Shown: positions 26,417 to 35,694, numbered from the stretch's first letter. The stretch: 64,000 nt of DNA from Aquamicrobium sp. (GCF_023954335.1 NZ_JAMLIE010000001.1:1116001-1180000); one strand, 5' to 3'. A program made the numbers and translations. The notes: a model not told the origin generated them from the letters alone.

Positions 26417-27175
26417 ATGAGCGAAGACGGCATCATTCTTGCCGCGTCTGGTCTTACGAAGGAGTTCCGCGGTTTCTTCGCGGTCGAGGGTGTGGACCTG
26501 CGCGTGAAGCGCGGCCAGATCCACGCGCTGATCGGGCCGAACGGGGCGGGCAAGACGACCTGCTTCAACCTTCTGACCAAGTTCCTGCCGCTGACGCGCG
26601 GGACGATCACCTACAAGGGCGAGGACATCACGGCCTTGTCGCCGGCCGCCATCGCGCGGCTGGGCCTCGTGCGCTCGTTCCAGATTTCGGCGGTGTTTCC
26701 CCACCTGACGGCGCTGGAGAACGTGCGCATCGCATTGCAGCGCCAGCGCGGCGACTCCTTCGACTTCTGGCGCTCGCAGAAGGTGCTGTCGGCGTTCGAC
26801 GACCGGGCGCGCGAGCTGCTCGACGATGTCGGCCTGTCGGCGTTCGAGGCGGTGAATGCGGGCGACCTTCCCTACGGCCGCAAGCGCGCGCTGGAGATCG
26901 CGACGACGCTGGCGCTGGAGCCGGAGATGCTCTTGCTCGACGAGCCGATGGCCGGCATGGGCCACGAGGACGTCGAGCGCATCTCGGCGCTGATCAAGCG
27001 GATTTCCGCCAACCGGACGATCCTGATGGTCGAGCACAATTTGTCGGTCGTCGCCTCGCTGTCGGACACGATCACGGTGCTGGCGCGCGGCAAGGTGCTG
27101 GCCGAGGGCGACTACGCCACGGTGTCGAGGGACCCTCGCGTCATCGAGGCCTACATAGGAGCCGGACATGGCTGA
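26417..27175 (+). CDS. ABC transporter ATP-binding protein, LivG type
   Basis: 252-aa ATPase of a branched-chain/polar amino-acid type importer. Walker A is GPNGAGKTT at about residues 37-45. The signature region reads LPYGRKRALEIA instead of canonical LSGGQ, as is usual in LivG-type subunits. Walker B is MLLLDEPMAGM, followed by the switch His in VEHNLSVV. It ends in an 8-bp overlap with the LivF-type gene, so translation is coupled. It works as a heterodimer with the next gene product on the cytoplasmic face. Confidence 0.92.
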   Translation: MSEDGIILAASGLTKEFRGFFAVEGVDLRVKRGQIHALIGPNGAGKTTCFNLLTKFLPLTRGTITYKGEDITALSPAAIARLGLVRSFQISAVFPHLTALENVRIALQRQRGDSFDFWRSQKVLSAFDDRARELLDDVGLSAFEAVNAGDLPYGRKRALEIATTLALEPEMLLLDEPMAGMGHEDVERISALIKRISANRTILMVEHNLSVVASLSDTITVLARGKVLAEGDYATVSRDPRVIEAYIGAGHG

Positions 27176-27911
27176 GGCGGCTGTGGCACAGAACACTCCG
27201 GCGGCTGCTTCCGCGCCGCTTCTGGTCGTCAAGGACCTTCAGGCCTGGTACGGCGAGAGCCACGTCCTGCACGGGGTGTCGTTCGACGTCCGCCCCGGCG
27301 AGGTGGTGACGCTGCTCGGCCGCAACGGTGCCGGCAAGACGACGACCTTGAAGTCGATCATGGGCATCCTGCCCAAGCGCAAGGGCTCGGTGACGTTCGA
27401 GGGCAAGGAGCTGATGCACCTGCCGGCGCGGCATGTCGCGCGGGCCGGCATCGCCTTCTGCCCCGAGGAGCGCGGCATCTTCGCCTCGCTCGATGTCGAG
27501 GAGAACCTGATGCTGCCGCCGCAGGTCAAGCCCGGCGGCATGACGGTCGAGCAGATCTTCGAGCTGTTCCCGAACCTCAAGGAGCGGCTGTCGAGCCAGG
27601 GGACGAAGCTGTCCGGCGGCGAGCAGCAGATGCTGGCGATCGGGCGCATCCTGAGGACCGGCGCGAAGATGCTGCTGCTTGACGAGCCGACCGAGGGGCT
27701 TGCCCCCGTCATCATCCAGCAGATCGGCCGCACCATCGCGCGGCTGAAGCAGGAGGGCTTCACCATCGTGCTGGTGGAGCAGAACTTCCGCTTCGCCTCG
27801 ACGGTGGCCGATCGCCACTACGTCGTCGAGCAGGGGAAGGTCGTCGACATGATCGAGAACGACCAGCTCGACCAGAACATCGGAAAGATCGAGGCCTATC
27901 TCGGCGTATGA
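27168..27911 (+). CDS. ABC transporter ATP-binding protein, LivF type
   Basis: 247-aa second ATPase. Walker A GRNGAGKTT is at about residues 51-59, the signature TKLSGGEQQMLAIGRIL at about 144 and Walker B MLLLDEPTEGL, with the switch His replaced by the VEQNFRFA sequence typical of LivF. An N-terminal Ala-rich tail precedes the domain. It overlaps the LivG-type gene by 8 bp. A second binding-protein gene follows 49 bp later. Confidence 0.92.
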   Translation: MAEAAVAQNTPAAASAPLLVVKDLQAWYGESHVLHGVSFDVRPGEVVTLLGRNGAGKTTTLKSIMGILPKRKGSVTFEGKELMHLPARHVARAGIAFCPEERGIFASLDVEENLMLPPQVKPGGMTVEQIFELFPNLKERLSSQGTKLSGGEQQMLAIGRILRTGAKMLLLDEPTEGLAPVIIQQIGRTIARLKQEGFTIVLVEQNFRFASTVADRHYVVEQGKVVDMIENDQLDQNIGKIEAYLGV

Positions 27912-27945
27912 CAAGATAAGGCGCCGGCCTGGGCCTGCGTCGACA

Positions 27946-29175
27946 ATGGAGGAGAAAGACATGAAGAACACCGGATTTCTGCTGGCGTCCCTTGCCGCGT
28001 CGCTGATGGCGACGAGCGCGCTGGCCCCCAGCGCCTTTGCACAGGACATCACCGTCAAGATCGGCGTGCTCAACGACCGCTCCGGCGTCTATGCCGACCT
28101 GTCGGGCGAGGGCTCCGTCACCGCCGCGCGCATGGCCGCCGAGGATTTCGGCGCCGAGGCCAAGGGCATCAAGGTGGAGATCGTCTCGGCCGATCACCAG
28201 AACAAGCCGGACGTCGCCTCGACCATCGCCCGCCAGTGGATCGACCAGGACGGCATCAACGCCATCGTCGACGTGCCGACCTCCTCCGCCGCGCTCGCGG
28301 TCAACGAGATCACCAAGGAGGCCAACGCGGTCTTCGTCAATTCCGGCGCGGCCGCCTCGGACCTGACCGGCCCGGCCTGCTCGCCGCACACCGTCCACTG
28401 GACCTACGACACCTGGGCGCTCGCCAACGGCACCGGCTCGGCCATGGTGCAGACGGGCGGGGATTCCTGGTTCTTCCTCACCGCCGACTACGCCTTCGGC
28501 CATGCGCTGGAGCGCGACACCTCGGCCGTGGTCGAGAAGTCCGGCGGCAAGGTGGTCGGCGCGGTGCGCCATCCCTTCCCCGGCACCGACTTCTCCTCCT
28601 TCCTGCTTCAGGCGCAGGCTTCGGGAGCCAAGGTGATCGGCCTCGCCAATGCCGGCGGCGACACGATCAACTCGATCAAGCAGGCGGCCGAGTTCGGCAT
28701 CACCCAGGCGGGTCAGGCGCTCGCCGGCCTCCTCATCTTCATCACCGACGTCCACGCGCTCGGCCTCGAGACCGCGCAGGGGCTGGTGCTGACCGAGAGC
28801 TTCTACTGGGATCTGAACGAGGGCACCCGCGAGTGGTCGGCCCGCTTCGAGGCCATCGACGGCGACAAGCCGACCATGGTGCAGGCGGGCGTCTATGCCG
28901 GCGTGCTGCATTACCTCAAGGCCGTCGAGGCGACGAAGTCGACGGATGCCGACACCGTCGTCGCCAAGATGAAGGAACTGCCGACCGACGATCCGCTGTT
29001 CGGCAAGGGCGAGGTCCGCGCCGACGGGCGCAAGGTACACGACATGTACCTGTTCCGCGTCAAGGCGCCGGACCAGTCGACCGGCCCGTGGGACTATTAC
29101 GAGACCGTTGCGACCATTCCCGCGGCCGAGGCGTTCCGCCCGCTGGCCGACGGCAACTGCCCGCTCGTCCAGTAA
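27946..29175 (+). CDS. ABC transporter substrate-binding protein (second paralogue)
   Basis: Reading from the first ATG, 409 aa; a second in-frame ATG at 27961, 7 nt after GGAGGAG, is the better start and gives 404 aa (MKNTGFLLASLAASLMATSA). A signal peptide ends near SAFAQDI. The mature sequence (VKIGVLNDRSGVYADLSGEG) parallels the first binding protein of the operon across its whole length, a recent-looking duplication. Lying between the ATPase and permease genes, it probably feeds the same transporter with a different or overlapping ligand. The hairpin after its stop (about 29191-29222) may stabilise the mRNA. Confidence 0.88.
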   Translation: MEEKDMKNTGFLLASLAASLMATSALAPSAFAQDITVKIGVLNDRSGVYADLSGEGSVTAARMAAEDFGAEAKGIKVEIVSADHQNKPDVASTIARQWIDQDGINAIVDVPTSSAALAVNEITKEANAVFVNSGAAASDLTGPACSPHTVHWTYDTWALANGTGSAMVQTGGDSWFFLTADYAFGHALERDTSAVVEKSGGKVVGAVRHPFPGTDFSSFLLQAQASGAKVIGLANAGGDTINSIKQAAEFGITQAGQALAGLLIFITDVHALGLETAQGLVLTESFYWDLNEGTREWSARFEAIDGDKPTMVQAGVYAGVLHYLKAVEATKSTDADTVVAKMKELPTDDPLFGKGEVRADGRKVHDMYLFRVKAPDQSTGPWDYYETVATIPAAEAFRPLADGNCPLVQ

Positions 29176-29253
29176 CGGAACCATGAAACGCGGCGCGCTC
29201 CGGGACCGCCCGGCGCGCGCCGTCTGCGCAGCATCGCTTGCCGGGGCAACCGT

Positions 29254-30141
29254 ATGTTCGAACTCTTGGGAATCCCACCACAGGCCTTGTTTGGCCAGTT
29301 GTTGCTAGGCCTGATCAACGGGTCGTTCTACGCGATCCTGTCGCTGGGCCTTGCGGTGATCTTCGGTCTTCTGAACATCATCAACTTCGCCCATGGCGCG
29401 CAGTACATGCTGGGCGCCTTCGTGGCCTGGATGCTGCTCAACTATTTCGGCATCGGCTACTGGTGGGCGCTGCTGATCGTGCCGATCGTCGTCGGCGCCT
29501 TCGGCATCGTGCTCGAACGGCTGATGATCGCCCGGCTCTACCATCTCGACCACCTCTACGGCCTGCTGCTGACCTTCGGGCTGGCGCTGATCATCCAGGG
29601 GCTGCTGCGCAACCAGTACGGCATATCGGGGCTGCCCTATTCGATCCCGCCGCAGCTCGCCGGTGGCCAGAACCTCGGCTTCATGTTCCTGCCCAACTAT
29701 CGCGGCTGGGTGGTGGTGGCCTCGCTCGTCGTCTGCATCGGCACCTGGTTCGTCATCGAGAAGACCAGGCTTGGAGCCTATCTGCGCGCCGCCACCGAGA
29801 ACCCGACGCTGGTCGGCGCCTTCGGCATCAACGTGCCGCGCATGATCACGCTGACCTACGGCTTCGGCGTGGCGCTGGCCGCCTTCGCCGGCGTGCTGGC
29901 CGCGCCGGTCTACTCGGTCAACCCCAACATGGGCGCAGACCTGATCATCGTCGTCTTCGCCGTGGTGGTGATCGGCGGCATGGGCTCGATCCTCGGCTCC
30001 ATCGTCACCGGCTTCGGGCTCGGGCTGATCGAGGGGCTGACCAAGGTGTTCTACCCCGAGGCCTCCTCCGTCGTCATCTTCGTCATCATGGCCATCGTGC
30101 TGCTCGTCAAGCCGGCCGGCCTGTTCGGGAGGACCGCCTGA
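29254..30141 (+). CDS. ABC transporter permease, LivH type
   Basis: 295-aa inner-membrane permease with about eight hydrophobic helices. The family sequence LLLGLINGSFYAILSLGLAVIFGLLNIINFAHG is near the N-terminus. The cytoplasmic EAA-like loop lies around TRLGAYLRAATENPTLVGAFGIN. It pairs with the LivM-type permease whose ATG overlaps its TGA. An ORF in another frame runs through this gene into livM; only the part from 30141 is real. Confidence 0.92.
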   Translation: MFELLGIPPQALFGQLLLGLINGSFYAILSLGLAVIFGLLNIINFAHGAQYMLGAFVAWMLLNYFGIGYWWALLIVPIVVGAFGIVLERLMIARLYHLDHLYGLLLTFGLALIIQGLLRNQYGISGLPYSIPPQLAGGQNLGFMFLPNYRGWVVVASLVVCIGTWFVIEKTRLGAYLRAATENPTLVGAFGINVPRMITLTYGFGVALAAFAGVLAAPVYSVNPNMGADLIIVVFAVVVIGGMGSILGSIVTGFGLGLIEGLTKVFYPEASSVVIFVIMAIVLLVKPAGLFGRTA

Positions 30142-31124
30142 TGTCCGCCGTCACGGAAAACGACACCGCGCCCGTCGTCGTCCATCAGGCGCGTGCCGGC
30201 ATGCCGCGCCATCACGCCGCGATCTTCATCGCCCTGCTGGCGGCCGGGCTGGTCGCGCCCTTCTTCCTTTATCCGGTCTTCGTGATGAAGGTGATGTGCT
30301 TCGCGCTGTTCGCCTGCGCCTTCAACCTTCTGCTCGGCTATACCGGCCTGCTCTCCTTCGGCCATGCCGCCTATTTCGGCTCGGCGAGCTACATCAGCGC
30401 CCATGCCGCCAAGGTCTGGGGCCTGTCGCCGGAGCTCGCCATCCTCGCCGGCGTCGGCGCGGCCGCCATTCTCGGCCTCGCCATCGGCGCGCTCGCCATC
30501 CGCCGCCAGGGCATCTACTTCGCCATGGTCACGCTCGCCTTCGCCCAGATGGTGTTCTTCTTCTCGCTGCAGGCGCCGTTCACCGGCGGCGAGGACGGCA
30601 TCCAGGCGGTGCCGCGCGGCAACCTGTTCGGCCTCATCTCCTTACGCTCCGACTTCAATCTCTATTTCGTCGTGCTGGCCATCGCGCTCGGCGGCATGCT
30701 GGCGATCTATCGCATCATCCACTCGCCCTTCGGGCAGGTGCTGAAGGCGATCCGCGAGAACGAGGCCCGCGCCATCTCGCTCGGCTACCGCGTCAACCGC
30801 TACAAGCTCGCCACCTTCGTGCTCTCGGCCGGCTTCGCCGGGCTCGCCGGCGCGACCAAGGCGATCGTCTTCCAGCTCGCCTCGCTGACCGACGTCCACT
30901 GGTCGATGTCGGGCGAGGTGGTGCTGATGACCCTCATCGGCGGCATGGGCACCGTCTTCGGCCCGATCGTCGGCGCCGCCGTCATCGTCACCATGCAGAA
31001 CTACCTTGCCACCTTCGGCGCCTGGGTCACCATCATCCAGGGCATCATCTTCGTCGTCTGCGTCCTCCTCTTCCGCGAGGGCATCGTCGGCGTCATCGCC
31101 AAGTGGACCAAGAAGCCGCTCTAG
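30141..31124 (+). CDS. ABC transporter permease, LivM type
   Basis: 327-aa permease whose ATG at 30141 overlaps the TGA of the LivH-type gene (TGATG), so coupling fixes the start. It has about ten hydrophobic segments with the LivM hallmark GYTGLLSFGHAAYFG and the cytoplasmic loop GQVLKAIRENEARAISLGY. It completes a five-component importer: two ATPases, two permeases and a choice of two binding proteins. A terminator follows 36 bp after the stop. Confidence 0.92.
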   Translation: MSAVTENDTAPVVVHQARAGMPRHHAAIFIALLAAGLVAPFFLYPVFVMKVMCFALFACAFNLLLGYTGLLSFGHAAYFGSASYISAHAAKVWGLSPELAILAGVGAAAILGLAIGALAIRRQGIYFAMVTLAFAQMVFFFSLQAPFTGGEDGIQAVPRGNLFGLISLRSDFNLYFVVLAIALGGMLAIYRIIHSPFGQVLKAIRENEARAISLGYRVNRYKLATFVLSAGFAGLAGATKAIVFQLASLTDVHWSMSGEVVLMTLIGGMGTVFGPIVGAAVIVTMQNYLATFGAWVTIIQGIIFVVCVLLFREGIVGVIAKWTKKPL

Positions 31125-31160
31125 GCGGCTTCGTCCCGCCCGGGCGGCCCCCTGCCTCCA

Positions 31161-31192
31161 AGCCGGCGCTTTGCCCGAAGCGCCGGCTTTTT
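31161..31192 (+). terminator. Terminator closing the ABC operon
   Basis: AGCCGGCGCTT (31161-31171) pairs with AAGCGCCGGCT (31178-31188), then T-run. It ends the operon before argB. Confidence 0.88.
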
Positions 31193-31313
31193 CGCGGGAA
31201 CGTCCCGCGGGGCGCGTCGCGCCCGCGAGCGGCCGATCAAGGCGATTGTCTCGTCTGCCGCTTGCCGCTATGAGACGCGGCAGATCGTCGTTTCCGCTGC
31301 CCTCGAGGACACC

Positions 31314-32210
31314 ATGACCACGGACAAACCCGCCACCGCCGAGGAACAGGCGCGCCTCCTGTCGGCCGCGCTGCCCTATATGCAGCGCTACGAGAACAGG
31401 ACGGTGGTGGTGAAGTATGGCGGCCACGCCATGGGCGACGACGAGCTCGGCCGCGCCTTCGCGCGCGACATCGCGCTGCTCAAGCAGTCGGGCGTCAATC
31501 CCATCGTCGTCCATGGCGGCGGGCCGCAGATCGGCGCGATGCTGACCAAGATGGGCATCGAATCGAAGTTCGAGGGCGGCCTGCGCGTCACCGATCGCAA
31601 GACAGTCGAGATCGTCGAGATGGTGCTGGCCGGCTCGATCAACAAGGAGATCGTCGCGCTCATCAACGCCGAGGGCGAATGGGCCATCGGCCTGTGCGGC
31701 AAGGACGGCAACATGGTGTTCGCCGAAAAGGCGCGCAAGACCGTCAAGGACCCGGAGAGCAACATCGAGAAGGTGCTCGATCTCGGCTTCGTCGGCGAGC
31801 CGGTCGAGGTCGACCGCACCCTGCTCGACCTCCTTGCCCGTTCGGAGATGATCCCGGTGATCGCCCCGGTCGCGCCGGGGCGCGACGGCCACACCTACAA
31901 CATCAACGCCGACACCTTCGCCGGCGCCATCGCCGGCGCGCTCAACGCCACCCGGCTTCTCTTCCTGACCGACGTGCCGGGCGTGCTCGACAAGGACAGG
32001 AACCTGATCGACGAGTTGACCGTCAGCGAGGCGCGCGCGCTCATCGCCGACGGCACCATCTCGGGCGGCATGATCCCCAAGGTCGAGACCTGCATCGAGG
32101 CCATCGAGCGCGGGGTGGAAGGCGTCGTCATCCTGAACGGCAAGACGCCGCATGCGGTGCTGCTGGAACTGTTCACCGAGCACGGCGCCGGCACGCTGAT
32201 CGTGCGTTGA
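31314..32210 (+). CDS. argB: Acetylglutamate kinase
   Basis: 298-aa cytoplasmic enzyme that phosphorylates N-acetylglutamate in the second step of arginine synthesis. Visible motifs are the nucleotide-binding VVKYGGHAMG at about residues 28-37, HGGGPQIG at about 67-74 and the C-terminal substrate/ATP region NINADTFAGAIAGALNATRLLFLTDVPGV. The C-terminal GGMIPKVETCIEA segment is the usual arginine-sensitive domain. The gene stands alone behind the ABC operon terminator. Confidence 0.97.
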   Translation: MTTDKPATAEEQARLLSAALPYMQRYENRTVVVKYGGHAMGDDELGRAFARDIALLKQSGVNPIVVHGGGPQIGAMLTKMGIESKFEGGLRVTDRKTVEIVEMVLAGSINKEIVALINAEGEWAIGLCGKDGNMVFAEKARKTVKDPESNIEKVLDLGFVGEPVEVDRTLLDLLARSEMIPVIAPVAPGRDGHTYNINADTFAGAIAGALNATRLLFLTDVPGVLDKDRNLIDELTVSEARALIADGTISGGMIPKVETCIEAIERGVEGVVILNGKTPHAVLLELFTEHGAGTLIVR

Positions 32211-32259
32211 GGCCGGTACGCTGATCGCGCGCTAAGGGATGGGGCGGCCCCGGCCGGCC

Positions 32260-33165
32260 CTATCCCATCCACAGCAGCAGCAGGATGCCGGTGACGATCA
32301 GCAGGCAGCCGGCGGTCTCGAGCCGCGTGATCCGCTCGCGGAAGAAGAACACCGAGGCGGCGAAGGTGAACAGCATCTCGATCTGTCCCAGCGCCTTGAC
32401 GACCGCCGCCTGTTGCAGGGTCATCGCCATGAACCAGCCGAACGAGGCGCTCGCCCCGGCGAAGCCGGTGAACAGCGAGGGTTTCCACGCGCGGGCGATG
32501 CGCCCGAACTCGCCGGGGGCCTTCCATAGCATCCAGCCGCTCATGATGACGGTCTGGAAGGCCAGCGCGTAGACCAGCGTCGTCGCCGCCTGCATGGTGA
32601 AGTCCGGCCCGCCGAGCGCCAGCGACGCGGCGCGGTAGCCGACGGCGGCGATGCCGAACAGCGCCCCCGAAGCCAGCCCGATCAGCGCGTTGCGGGCAAA
32701 GACCGAGGCGACGAGGTTGCGCCACGTCACTGTCGTGTGCGCCACCGAGATCAGCATCACGCCGAAGACGCTGATGGCGATGGCGAAAAAGGTGCCCGGA
32801 GTGATTCTCTCGCCGAAGAAGACGAGGGCGAACAGCGCCGCCTGCGCCGGCTCGGTGCGCGAATAGGCGGTGCCGACGGCGAAGTTGCGGTGGGAGAACA
32901 GGTGGATCAGCAGGAACGTCGCCGCGATCTGCCCCAGCGCCGCGACGATCACCCAGAACAGGAACGCCGCGTTCGGCGCGGGCACGGCAAGGCCGCGCAA
33001 GGCAGCCAGAAGCCAGACGAACAGCAGGGCGAAGGGCAGGCCGAAGCCGAATCGGACGAAGGTCGCGCCCGTCGTCCCCATCACCGATTTCAGATGCTTC
33101 TGCGTCACCGAGCGCAGGTTTTGCAGGAATGCGGCGGCGAGAGTGATCGGTATCCACAGATCCAA
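32260..33165 (-). CDS. DMT superfamily (EamA) transporter
   Basis: 301-aa inner-membrane protein with ten hydrophobic helices arranged as two EamA repeats (roughly residues 1-140 and 150-301). EamA proteins export or import small metabolites. Family features include the FFGERITPG and FFFRERIT turns at the ends of the repeats. The substrate is unknown. It is transcribed towards argB (convergent) and has its own promoter region only 70 bp from the porin terminator. Confidence 0.88.
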   Translation of the reverse strand: MDLWIPITLAAAFLQNLRSVTQKHLKSVMGTTGATFVRFGFGLPFALLFVWLLAALRGLAVPAPNAAFLFWVIVAALGQIAATFLLIHLFSHRNFAVGTAYSRTEPAQAALFALVFFGERITPGTFFAIAISVFGVMLISVAHTTVTWRNLVASVFARNALIGLASGALFGIAAVGYRAASLALGGPDFTMQAATTLVYALAFQTVIMSGWMLWKAPGEFGRIARAWKPSLFTGFAGASASFGWFMAMTLQQAAVVKALGQIEMLFTFAASVFFFRERITRLETAGCLLIVTGILLLLWMG

Positions 33166-33189
33166 GATGGCGACCCGTACAAAAAGAAA

Positions 33190-33220
33190 GAACCCGGCGG
33201 TTTCCCGCCGGGTTCCTTTT
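33190..33220. terminator. Terminator of the first porin gene
   Basis: GAACCCGGCGG / CCGCCGGGTTC with a TTTC loop; A-rich on the left, TTTT on the right. The porin transcript runs leftward into it. Nearly the same stem ends the second porin gene. Confidence 0.85.
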
Positions 33221-33237
33221 ATCCAATCCGCTGGGGA

Positions 33238-34365
33238 TTAGAAGAAGCGCGAGAAGCGGATGAAGCCCGACACGCTGTCGTCGTCGATGCCAGCCGGCAG
33301 ATCGAACTGGTTGTAGACGAGCTCGCCGCGGACGACGAAGTTCTCGACCGGGGTCCAGACCGTGTTCAGCTCGAGCGCCCAGCCGTCGATGCCGGTGCTG
33401 ACGTCCGAGCCCGCGAAGTACAGGTCGGAGAAGTACTGGACCGCCAGCGACGCGCCGAACTGGGCGTTGAACTGGTGGTAGTACGAGGCCATGATCGACC
33501 ACTCGGGCGCACCGAGGCCACCCGCGCGGAAGCCGGTGCCGTTGAACACGCCGTACTTGTTGTCGCTGTCGGCATAGAAGCCGAGCAGGCGGAACGAGGA
33601 GCCCGGCGCGCCGGCGATGTTGTAGTGCAGGCCGGCGGTGACGCCGAAGCCGCTATCGCCGAGCACGTTAATCTCTTCGTCGTAGCCGACCTTCAACCAG
33701 GCGGCGCCCCAGCCCTGGTTGACGCCGACGACGCCGACGAAGTCCGGGGTGTAGTTGTTGGTGATGCCGGCATCGTCGAACTCAGCCGAGATCGTGCCGA
33801 AGAACCCGTTCGAGCCAGCGAAGTTGTACTGGATCAGGTGGGTCTGGTGGTAGCCGTAGTGGAAGCCGCTGTCCGAGTGCGAACCACCGGCGGCGCGGCC
33901 GCCCTGCGGGGTCGAGACCCACGCCGAGTCCGTCCAACCAGCGCGGAAGCCGCCGAGCGACAGCCAGCCGTGGTTGAGAACGCTGGCGGCCGCTCCGTCG
34001 GCGCGGTCGAACTGCAGACGGGCATAGCCCTGGAGCGTGCCGTACTCGGTCTCCGAACGGGCGTCGAAGACGACGCGGACGCGGCTGGTGCTGTTCCAGC
34101 GGTCATCCGTCATGGCGTGGTAGTTGAGGATGCCCGGAGCGGCACCCAGGCTCTCCGACGCGCCGATCTGGTGACGGATTTCGCCGCCGATCTTCAGGCA
34201 GGTCTCGGTGCCGGGGATGTAGAAGAAGCCGGCGCCGTAGACGTCGCAGACGCGGACGTATTCGACGGGTTCCGGCTCGGCGATGACGATGGCGTCGGCA
34301 GCGTGGGCGCCGGCGGTGGCGAGAGCCACGGTAGCGGAGCCGAGGATAAGGCTCTTGATGTTCAT
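33238..34365 (-). CDS. Porin (Omp2/RopA type), copy 1
   Basis: 375-aa outer-membrane beta-barrel porin of the alphaproteobacterial Porin_2 family. The ATG at 34365 is chosen because it has GGAGG 6 nt upstream and begins a signal peptide (MNIKSLILGSATVALATAGAHA); the longer track start adds an unrelated leader. The mature protein starts ADAIVIAEPEPVEYVRVCDVYGAG, with the two conserved cysteines (VCDVYG, TETCLKIGG), and ends with the aromatic FSRFF terminus needed for barrel assembly. It is nearly the same as the divergent porin at 35735, differing mainly in presumed loop regions (IGASESLGAAPGI, RADGAAASV). It has free promoter space upstream (34366-34749). Confidence 0.93.
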   Translation of the reverse strand: MNIKSLILGSATVALATAGAHAADAIVIAEPEPVEYVRVCDVYGAGFFYIPGTETCLKIGGEIRHQIGASESLGAAPGILNYHAMTDDRWNSTSRVRVVFDARSETEYGTLQGYARLQFDRADGAAASVLNHGWLSLGGFRAGWTDSAWVSTPQGGRAAGGSHSDSGFHYGYHQTHLIQYNFAGSNGFFGTISAEFDDAGITNNYTPDFVGVVGVNQGWGAAWLKVGYDEEINVLGDSGFGVTAGLHYNIAGAPGSSFRLLGFYADSDNKYGVFNGTGFRAGGLGAPEWSIMASYYHQFNAQFGASLAVQYFSDLYFAGSDVSTGIDGWALELNTVWTPVENFVVRGELVYNQFDLPAGIDDDSVSGFIRFSRFF

Positions 34366-34376
34366 TTCTGACCTCC
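34358..34376 (+). repeat. 19-bp recombination-candidate repeat, copy a
   Basis: ATGTTCATTTCTGACCTCC lies across the start codon and ribosome-binding site of porin copy 1 (read on its complement). The same 19 bp recur in direct orientation at 35695-35713 and inverted at 35724-35742. Confidence 0.85.
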
Positions 34377-34749
34377 AGTCAAAGTTAAAAACGGGTCTGG
34401 GTATTTTTGCTGAAGGACAGCGTTCCCTGCCCCATCCCCAATCCTCGAAAAAGACACGCATGCGCGCCCCTTCTTCGAGCCTGACAATACCCGGCGAGGC
34501 GCGCCGTTCAACTGCAATCCCGGCGGCGGTGGGGCTGTTCAGATGCTATCGGAAAGGCGTGTTGCACAAATGACACGATTTCGACCCCGGCGGAAAGGAA
34601 CCGTTAACCATCGCGGCACGCGCAGCAGCGCGGCGGCAGGAATCGCAGCGGTGATTCCATTTCCCCCTGATTCCTGAATGAACGCGGCAGGCTCCTGAAA
34701 GAAACGCCATACTCCCATCGAATCGGAAACAGGGATTCGGGGGAGTTCA
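34366..34749. other. Non-coding region between porin 1 and recombinase
   Basis: 384 bp with no convincing ORF; an antisense frame here is not credible. It must hold the promoter for porin 1 (leftward) and probably that of the recombinase (rightward). Base composition is more AT-rich than the surroundings around 34381-34410 and 34680-34770. A small inverted repeat CGAATC/GATTCG lies 30-50 bp before the recombinase ATG. No exact -35/-10 pair can be fixed. Confidence 0.55.
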
Positions 34750-35694
34750 ATGGAATTGAAATGCATACCGCCGCCGTCGCAGGGCCGATCGTATGACGCT
34801 GCGCTGGAGCGGAAGAGCGGGCCAGAAAAAGAAGTGAAGAAATCGCCGAACACGCTGATCGGGCTTTATGGCGCCTACCATAACGTTCTCTGGGAAGACG
34901 GATTCCATAAATATTGCGTCGAATCGTTCATCCGCGAGCAGGACCGCCTTCTCGGCGGTGAGGCGGTTGACGACTTCCGGCAGGAAAAGCTCGACTATCT
35001 CATCGGTTGCCTGCGCAACGGAGGCAACAGCAACGCGACGATAAACCGGAAGCTCGCCGCGCTCAGCAAGCTGCTCAAGAAGGCGCACAGGATGGGGGAG
35101 ATAAAGAGCCTCCCCGAATTCATCCGCCTCAAGGAGCGCGCGGGCAGATTGAGGTTCCTCGAACAGGACGAGGAGGATGCCCTGTTCGGGGCGATTCGCA
35201 GCCGGTCCGAGGAGTATTATCGTCTCGCCGTCTTCCTGGTCGATACCGGGGCGCGGCTCGGCGAGGCGATCGGGCTGCACTGGAACGACATCGACCGCAA
35301 CCAGGTCACGTTCTGGATCACTAAGTCCGGGAAAAGCCGGACCATCCCCCTGACCAAGCGCGCCGAGAAGGCGCTTCGCGCGGCCAAGCCGGCACGGGGC
35401 GGGCCCTTCATCCATATAAAGCAGCAGAAGTTCCGGGCCGTCTGGCATGCAGCCAAGGAGGATTGCGGGCTCGGCGCCGATGCGGACGTGGTGCCGCACA
35501 TCCTGCGGCACACCTGCGCCTCGCGGCTGGTGCGCGGCGGGATCGACCTGAGGCGCGTCCAGATGTGGCTGGGCCACCAGACGCTGCAGATGACGATGCG
35601 CTATGCCCACCTGGCGACGCGCGACCTCGACGCATGCCTGCCGGTGCTCGAACGCGAGCAGAAACGGCAGCCGCCGGTTTCCCGGACTGCGTGA
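34750..35694 (+). CDS. Tyrosine recombinase / integrase between two porin genes
   Basis: 314-aa site-specific recombinase. The N-terminal half has a SAM-like core-binding domain (about residues 35-125). The catalytic domain carries the full tyrosine-recombinase set: R169 (DTGARLGEA), K195 (TKSGKSRTIP), H250-x-x-R253 (PHILRHTCASRL), H276 (WLGHQTLQ) and nucleophile Y285 (MRYAHLA). It is therefore probably active. Codon and base use are less GC-biased than in neighbours, suggesting transfer. Its stop is 40 bp before porin copy 2 and it is flanked by copies of a 19-bp repeat. There is no phage, transposon or integron cassette nearby, so a local DNA inversion role is proposed (inference). Confidence 0.92.
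   Translation: MELKCIPPPSQGRSYDAALERKSGPEKEVKKSPNTLIGLYGAYHNVLWEDGFHKYCVESFIREQDRLLGGEAVDDFRQEKLDYLIGCLRNGGNSNATINRKLAALSKLLKKAHRMGEIKSLPEFIRLKERAGRLRFLEQDEEDALFGAIRSRSEEYYRLAVFLVDTGARLGEAIGLHWNDIDRNQVTFWITKSGKSRTIPLTKRAEKALRAAKPARGGPFIHIKQQKFRAVWHAAKEDCGLGADADVVPHILRHTCASRLVRGGIDLRRVQMWLGHQTLQMTMRYAHLATRDLDACLPVLEREQKRQPPVSRTA

Noticed and set aside
29238..30140. N-terminal extension of the LivM-type permease frame through the LivH gene
   Set aside because: That part is a shadow frame of LivH. The real start is the ATG at 30141 overlapping the LivH stop.
34539..34853. 104-codon minus-strand ORF overlapping the recombinase start
   Set aside because: No ribosome-binding site or recognisable domain, and it overlaps the better-supported recombinase.
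34750..35694. Recombinase as evidence of a prophage or genomic island
   Set aside because: No phage structural genes, tRNA target, transposase or cargo is nearby. Both sides are porin genes and then core metabolism.
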